Part shown: one piece after another, positions 58,046 to 64,000 of the stretch
How the letters are laid out: every line of letters starts with the position of its first letter
Numbering within the stretch: the stretch's first letter is position 1
NCBI RefSeq assembly: GCF_032884065.1
Contig: NW_027062688.1
Location: forward strand, 1,105,981-1,169,980
Source: Artemia franciscana
Taxonomy: Eukaryota; Arthropoda; Branchiopoda; Anostraca; Artemiidae
Direction of reading: 5' to 3'
Length of the DNA stretch: 64,000 bases
Notes under the pieces: generated by a model
The model's input: the letters and a program-made list of their open reading frames with translations, nothing else
Databases searched by the model: none
Told to the model about the DNA's origin: nothing
Translations under genes and position numbers: made by a program

Positions 58046-58849
58046 AACGCAATCCCACTGATCGTAGTCTCACAAATCACTTAGCTAACGGACAGAGTAC
58101 TTACTTGAACTGACATATGAAAGCGTCCTGATACATATGCTGTCCCATAGATGACAGCGCAGGGTTGCCACACTGCTTGCAGGATCGCAAGTCTCATTAC
58201 TTTTATGCCACACATAGTATATTTTTTGGATGCAACTAAAAGAGAAGAGAAAACAATGTACTATAATAAAAATACAAAAGATAATAATGTCTAAATGGAA
58301 TAATTTAAGATAATGCAAAATATATAACAATCAGATTATTAAGAGGGAACAATTGGCGAAAGAAAACCAATTTATTCAAATGACAATAAATTTGATAATA
58401 AAGTAGAAATAACTTGATTCCTTAAAAGAAATATCAGTAGATTATGTATCACTATGACCCCCCTTCCTTAAAGAAAAACAAACACAGTGGATAATTTGCA
58501 AGGTCAAACCCAAACCCTGGTAACCTCCCCCCTACCTCCAGTCTTCATCCTCAAATCTTTTAAAAAACAACCTATTTTCATTTTAAATCATTGATTATCT
58601 GCCTCCACCAAATCTAATATCTTCATTGTTTACTCATTCCTTACAGCATATCTTTTGTTTCATATGCTGGTAATATTCTCGGACTATTGAGCATATTTTA
58701 ATTGTTTGTTATTATTCAGTAATTCAATTCAGGAAGGTTAGAAATTGTTAAGTAAAGACCGATGTCGCCATAATGTACTATTTAATTTTTTTGTCCTCTT
58801 TTTGATCTCTTTTTTTTCATTCAACCAAAAATGAGCAGAAATAAAGTCA

Positions 58850-59450
58850 AATAATCTTCCAAGCGTAAAATTACCACAAATCACCATAAATAAATAAATG
58901 AAACCCAAACGAACAGAAATTACAATAAGTAACCAAGTCAAACTAAGAACGAACAGGAATAAGTATGAGTAGGACTGACACCTCTCACGCTTTCTGAAGA
59001 TAATCTGTGTTTTGCTAAAAAAAACTTTACTTGCAACAGATGAACGGGGATTGGCAGTTTAAGACACATATACTGATATTTATTCCTTGCAGTCTTATTT
59101 ATTTTTGATTTGTTAAAATTAAAAAATTAAAAAAATTAATATATATTTTGTCTTCAGGTGCAAATTATTTTCTGATCTTCAGAAGGCATGGGGGTGCCAG
59201 CCCTTTCATGTCAATTTCTGTTCGTTATGAGTTTGACTTGGTTATTTATTTCAATTCCTGTTCGGTTTGGGTATCATTTATTTTTTGATGTTGATTTGTT
59301 ATAATTTTCCACTTAGAAGGTTTTTTGACCTCGTTTCTGCTCATTTTTGGTTTTATGGAACTCTTACTTTTCTTTGAAAATCTTATTTTGTGGAGCAGTT
59401 TTTCGAATTAATAATTGAAAGATTTTTATTCATCACAGGCAACATAACTC
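58850..59450. repeat. R3 inverted pair
   Basis: aataaatgaaacccaaacga and acaataagtaaccaagtcaa (58890-58940) face the plus-oriented gagtttgacttggttattta and tcctgttcggtttgggtatc (59228-59270). About 250 bp of unique sequence lies between the arms. Confidence 0.65.
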
Positions 59451-59754
59451 AGCTCTTGCAAAGGTTGACCCGGTCTCATGACCCTATTGACTTCTCTACC
59501 CGCTATTGTCAAAGTCTTGATCACTCATATGTTTTTGCTGAATATCTGCCTCGTATGCTTCAATAATTTAAGATAGTGTATTCAAAGTTGTAAAGAAAAT
59601 ATGTTTGAAATTTTTCCAATTGTTTTGAACCTAAAACTCAAGACATATTAAAAATTATTGTATTGATATTGCGGTACAAAGAAGATATGAAAAAAAAACA
59701 ACAACAACAAAAATAAAACAAAAGTGATTAGTATTTTAGTATGCTGTTGTCTTT

Positions 59755-60085
59755 TCAGTATATTTTAAAATTTTTGATTGTTTTATTCCTCGCACGGGCT
59801 ACTTCATGCTATGAAATTTGCTTTGTTCATGTTCATTTTTGTTTTTTCTTCTTCAATGGTCTGTTCTTTCTATTGCAATGAAGGGTTAAATGAGTAAAAT
59901 GTTTCAGTTTGTCTTTGTTTCAATTTGTCTAAAATTTTTGATAGTTTTATTCCTCGTACGGGCCACTTCATGCTATTAAATTTGCTTTGTTCATGTTCAT
60001 TTTTATTTTCTCTTCTTCAATGCTCTATTCTTTCTATTGCAATGAAGAGGCAAATAAGTAAAATGTTTCAGCTTATAGTCATAGT
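59755..60085 (+). repeat. Tandem duplication of about 165 bp upstream of PDIA5 exon 60233
   Basis: The first copy has gttttattcctcgcacgggc, the second gttttattcctcgtacgggc; both continue with tttgctttgttcatgttcat and end gtaaaatgtttcag. The copies are offset by 164-166 bp and differ by a few percent. Confidence 0.9.
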
Positions 60086-60232
60086 ATTTAGTTGTTGTCT
60101 TCAATTTTCAAATCCATTTTTGAGGGTATGGGGGGCTCCCAGTCCCTCATTTTAGTCATATTGAACACCATTGTCTAATGTGAGAACTCCCATTTCCATA
60201 TCTTTGTCTAATGAATGATTTTCCATTTTCAG

Positions 60233-60453
60233 AGTTATTTGAAGCTCTTGAAAACTGAAAAGAAGCCAATATTGGTCATGTTTTACGCCCCCTGGTGTGG
60301 ATTCTGCAAGAGAATGAAACCTGATTATTCGAAAGCAGCGACTGAGCTGAAAACTGAAGCTGTTTTGGCTGCTATGGATGTCAACAAACCTGTAAACGAC
60401 AAAATTAGATACATGCATAATATCACTGGCTTCCCTACACTTATGTATTTCAA
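60233..60453 (+). CDS. PDIA5: PDIA5 exon: first catalytic thioredoxin domain (CGFC)
   Basis: Acceptor AG at 60231-60232, donor GT at 60454. It reads SYLKLLKTEKKPILVMFYAP then WCGFCKRMKPDYSKAATELK, a classic PDI active site with both catalytic cysteines, and later GFPTLMYFK with the cis-proline. From memory the human domain has CSMC at this position, so the CGFC spelling is a lineage difference; either keeps the redox pair. The exon starts in phase 0 and ends in phase 2. A tandem duplication of about 165 bp lies close upstream in the intron. Confidence 0.93.
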
Positions 60454-60793
60454 GTATGATTTTTTTTTTCGGTTAGGGACAGGGAGGGGGTTGTAGTAGC
60501 CATGGGTGTATTTCGTGCTGCCTAGTGATACCAATTATTCCAATGTGTTTTCTCAAGCAAGATGTAGGATCCCTGCCATTTTTACTAGAAGGTCGGGAGT
60601 GGAGTGTCATACGGCCAAGGGTGTGTAATAAATGAAAAATATTGCACGATTCTGTTGTAAAGATGATGGAACATGCCCAATCTATTCTTTTGGATAATTC
60701 TTGTAAATAACCGAAAAACTTAATTCGTTTCATTCGTAATAAAAAAAAAACGTTTCATTCTCAATTAAAAGTAAAAGGTATAAAATAAAACTT

Positions 60794-61018
60794 TCAAAAA
60801 TATTCCTCATTTTCTTCTTCTGAGAATTCAGATGGGGCAAGGTCAGACTCCCTGCATGCCCTCCTCGTTCCACGGCAGGAGCAAAAGCTGCAGCATCCTT
60901 TCATTTCTGAGTAGCTACAGTCTTTCCTGCATCTTCCACTTTTGCATTTTGCATTTGCATCATGCTTTCTATCGAGTGCTACATCTATATTCTCTTTCAT
61001 TCCTAATATGAGGAACAT
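60794..61018 (-). CDS. Small cysteine-rich ORF, function unknown
   Basis: 74 codons on the minus strand, inside a PDIA5 intron. After a short basic start it contains NAKCKSGRCRKDCSYSEMKG then CCSFCSCRGTRRACRESD, and ends in an acidic EFSEEENEEYF tail. Ten cysteines in about 35 residues in C-x4-C and C-x-C type spacing suggest a metal-binding module such as the CXC-like domains seen in some transposon proteins. I do not recognise the exact family. It could be the last exon of a larger antisense gene or an element relic; no promoter or splice partner is evident. Confidence 0.3.
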   Translation of the reverse strand: MFLILGMKENIDVALDRKHDANAKCKSGRCRKDCSYSEMKGCCSFCSCRGTRRACRESDLAPSEFSEEENEEYF

Positions 61019-62109
61019 CAGCTAATTTTTTGGTTAAATCCATTCTACAAATTTGCCCCATTGAGGGGAACTAATCTGTTGGCGATTCTTCTTGTGAACC
61101 GTTTTCTTTCTCTTTATTGATATTTCTTGGAAATGAGTGATTCCCACTCAGTGATTCCCACTCAGCTGAGTGGGACTTCCCACAGTTGAGCTTAGTAGGT
61201 TTTAACCAGAAAACTATCATCGTGGATATTTTGATTTACATTTTAACTATACTGGTATATGATGATATTTATTGCTATTTGTATATTATTCCCAGTGCCC
61301 TTACTATATTTTTCTTAAGTTCTGCTTGTTGAAATTAGAAAACAAAAAACCATAAAATTGTCAAAATGAAGTTTGGCAGTTGGACAAAGGCGACTTCATA
61401 GGACAAATTTGTATGCTATAACTATTCAATTAACTAGATGTATTGTAGGTCAATTGAACCTTATAGGTTGATAGAATAGGTCAATTGAACTTTGAAAGTG
61501 ATCTTGGAAATATGTTCAACTAAAAAGTATTATCTTTTTTGGCTGGATTTTTATTAAAGTAAGTTTGTTTCTCCCTTTGACAACCTGGGCGAACTAATTA
61601 AAGAATTGACAAGGCGAAAAAAAATGTCAGTGTAACTAAATATAGAAAAATTGCACAAAAATGTTTCTTCTTATGTAAATCAGGGTAAGTGGGGGTTGCA
61701 TTTTCGTGGGGTTAATTACCAGCCTGGAGAGGGTATGCCGGACACCGTTTTGGAGTCTACAATTGGAAAAAAAAACTTGAATTGTTAATTAAGCAATATC
61801 AGCTCATGGTTTTATATGTAACTTAAATGTAGATATTGATAGACCCAGTTCTGAGTTTTATGGGTTTATAGAAACTCTTTTGACTCAGCCAATAGAAAAG
61901 TTTCAGTGAAGGTCTTGTTTTTGATAAGTATACCAGATAACTATGTTAAAGTGATTAGTGCTGCTTAGTGGAGCACCATTATGAAGTTGAGTAAGGTTAG
62001 AAGTTATTTTTACAATCAGGAGTAATTATATGAAGTTAAAGAGTAATTATATGTAATTAAGGAATCTTAATTATATGAATCAAAAGGACTGAATTGTTAA
62101 ATCCCTTTT

Positions 62110-62720
62110 TTCCTAAGTTTTATTGATTATAGAGAGGCACTCGATTCAGCTTGTATGAAGGTCCAGTCCTTGAATAATAAATTTGAATAATAAATAATTA
62201 CATATCAAACTGATCGGTGCTATGCGCAAGAACAATATCCTTGTGTTTAAACTAGGAATTAAGGTTAGAAGTTGGTTCGGTGTGGAATCAGGGTTTGGGA
62301 AAGGCTGTGCCCTTCTGGTTTATACTGATTGTTTTGATGGGAGTGTCCTTAAGAATCCATCTAGGGTACAACTTGCTATCAATAATTACCCAAAACTATA
62401 CTATTTTTAGATTATGATGATGACTTAGAGTGTCCTAGTTGACAATGTTAGTGAAATGAATAAATTTTAAGAAGTTGTGCGATTGAGATTTAGCGAATAG
62501 GTTCTGAAAATTGATGTTATGAAGACTAAGTCGCTTAAAATTGGAATAAATGAAGGTCTAAAGTGGGTTTGTGGCAATCAGAGCAACCAAGTGTACTCAA
62601 TTAGGCTGCATAATTAGTTAGAATGGTAAATGCAATGCTAAATGTACAAAGCAGAAATAGTGCCAGAAATAGCGTTGACGACAAAGATTAAGTGTAGCTA
62701 CGAAACTTAAAAAGGAATAT
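62110..62720 (+). mobile_element. LINE B reverse-transcriptase core, degenerate
   Basis: Segments in changing frames: FIDYREALDSACMKVQSL, then VRSWFGVESGFGKGCALLVY (the usual G-V-x-Q-G-C block), LDYDDD at the catalytic Y-A-D-D position, and KTKSLKIGINEGLKWVCGNQ. These are consecutive RT motifs of the same LINE as at 51041. Inserted in the PDIA5 intron before the exon at 63334 and inactive. Confidence 0.72.
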
Positions 62721-63333
62721 AAAGATATGTATGAGATTTTTCAGATAGATTTCTGAACGATCCTTTGAATGACCCTGTATCAAACAATTTGGTTTGTAAA
62801 AATCTAATTTGACCCTACTTTTTAAAGCTATACTAAAAGAAAGGCTAGTATGTTTGGTTAATGTTTTATGGTTGAAGGTTGATAGATTGCCGTCGTCATC
62901 CAAAAGAATACTTTTTGGCCATCCATCTGGATTTTCAATCAAGACGTTCTTGAATAGGAAGTTAAAGATTTAGGCCTAGTTCTTGGCAAAAAAAAAATTT
63001 TTGTTAAAACCTTTTAGAAATATGGTATTGTTATATGGTTATGTTGTATGTATATATTTCTGTACACCCATCCACCTGCTTTTGTGTTTCTTTCCTGAAT
63101 AAAAAGTTAGACAAAGGTGAGAAACTAAACTTAAGCACTTGTGACAACAGAAAATTATTTCCAGGGTTTTATTAGCCATTTTAAGTATATGTCCATACCC
63201 TAAACATTATTAGCACAGATATCTTCCCCCATCTTATCCGAAAAAGAATCCTTTATCCCCCTCACGAAGGGCTTGTTGCATGGCAGCTATTGTCTGGATA
63301 TTTCACCTCAATGAATTTATTGATCTCTTTTAG

Positions 63334-63505
63334 GCCAGGAGAAAAGCCAAGGACCTATGAAGGAGATAATAATAAGGATGCTATTGTTGGGTTTATGCGC
63401 AACCCAGATCAACCTTTAGCAAAGCCTAAAGAAGAAGAAGAGTGGTCGGATGTAGAAAGTGACGTAGAACATCTAAATTCGGAAAACTTTGATCAGTTCC
63501 TAAAG
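63334..63505 (+). CDS. PDIA5: PDIA5 exon: end of first catalytic domain and start of second
   Basis: Acceptor AG at 63332-63333, donor GT at 63506. It completes a split lysine codon, then encodes PGEKPRTYEGDNNKDAIVGF, MRNPDQPLAKPKEEEEW and VEHLNSENFDQFLK. The pattern of strand, helix, 'NPxxP' linker and the next domain's H-L-x-x-x-x-F-D-x-F-L/V-K start matches PDIA5. It ends in phase 0; the following exon with the second CxxC must lie beyond the window. Confidence 0.88.
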
Positions 63506-64000
63506 GTATATAAAAAAAGATATATAAGATTACTTTAATACTAAATAATCATTTTATAATTAAAGGTGCATTAAGTTATTAGGCTATTATCTGCATAGGG
63601 AAAAATGTTGAATGCCACTGTGCATTTCTATCATGTAAAAAACAAGGAGCTATTTGAAATGGGGATCACTGTCTTCAGAGAAAGACAACTTCCATATAAC
63701 TTCTTGTTTTTGCAAATGTATGAATTTATTTCATATGAGAGGGGTGAAAATTAATAATTAGCAAATTCTATTTAAAATACGGTAAACTGTAGGGTAAACC
63801 TTGATATTTGAGGGGAGGGAGGGCACAAACAGAGCCCACAGTTTTATTTTTACCCTATTTTTCGGCTGATCGTTTCCCTGTATGCAAGTAAGGATACACA
63901 GGTGCTGGTAAGCTGCTGGGACTGACACTTTTTTTTTTAGTTATTCGAGTTTCTGGTTTTCAAAAAAATTCTTATCTCAGTGAAGCATAAATTTGATGAC

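Larger units (their letters stand above)
53244..63505 (+). other. PDIA5: PDIA5-like protein disulfide isomerase gene, N-terminal half
   Basis: Four exons on the plus strand (53244-53467, 56601-56805, 60233-60453, 63334-63505) join with matching phases (2, 0, 2, 0) to give one continuous protein. PDIA5 enzymes are ER-lumen thioredoxin-fold oxidoreductases with an N-terminal non-catalytic domain followed by three catalytic ones. The order seen here is the non-catalytic domain, the first CxxC domain and the start of the next. The signal-peptide exon was not found upstream, and the later catalytic domains and the ER-retention end lie beyond 64000. Confidence 0.88.

Overview
This is an AT-rich eukaryotic window with multi-exon genes, GT-AG introns several kb long and a very high load of old transposable elements. 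The two host genes (a kinesin-8 motor and a PDIA5-type protein disulfide isomerase), the short exons and the element mix (Helitron, Ty3/gypsy, several LINEs, a tRNA-derived SINE) fit an invertebrate, most likely an arthropod. The interspersed repeats made me think of a branchiopod crustacean such as Artemia, but that is an inference the sequence cannot prove.

Layout. 1-17.2 kb holds no recognised host exon. It is filled with four recurring non-coding repeat families, called R1 to R4 here, and one broken reverse-transcriptase fragment (7.3-8.1 kb, minus). 17.2-30.6 kb is the middle of a kinesin-8 (KIF18/Klp67A-like) gene on the plus strand: one clean motor exon, a switch-II exon expanded into a six-copy tandem array that breaks the reading frame, and four coiled-coil stalk exons that join in phase 0. 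Its introns hold a 90-bp tandem repeat, a tRNA-derived SINE with target-site duplication, an AT microsatellite and two LINE remnants. 33.1-35.9 kb is a degenerate, 5'-truncated Helitron on the minus strand with a recognisable 3' terminus. 36.9-49.4 kb is a CpG-poor graveyard of repeats: an R4 cluster, a full-length R1 copy, three LINE tails and a decayed Ty3/gypsy element with LTR remnants and a tRNA-Leu primer-binding site. At 49.6-51.5 kb a LINE is split by a 1254-bp non-coding element that carries a hairpin start, an initiator-Met tRNA-like sequence and a large fold-back end.

53.2-63.5 kb contains four in-phase exons of the N-terminal half of a PDIA5-like ER oxidoreductase (plus strand), including a CGFC thioredoxin active site; the gene continues beyond the window. 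Its introns contain more LINE pieces, a locally inverted repeat pair and a tandem duplication close to exon 3.

The two host genes are unrelated in function (mitotic microtubule motor; ER disulfide chemistry), and nothing suggests co-regulation. The most unusual signals are the tandem switch-II exon array in the kinesin, the nested 1254-bp element, and the R1 family with imperfect terminal repeats and a subterminal hairpin, whose copies differ strongly in CpG retention across the window.
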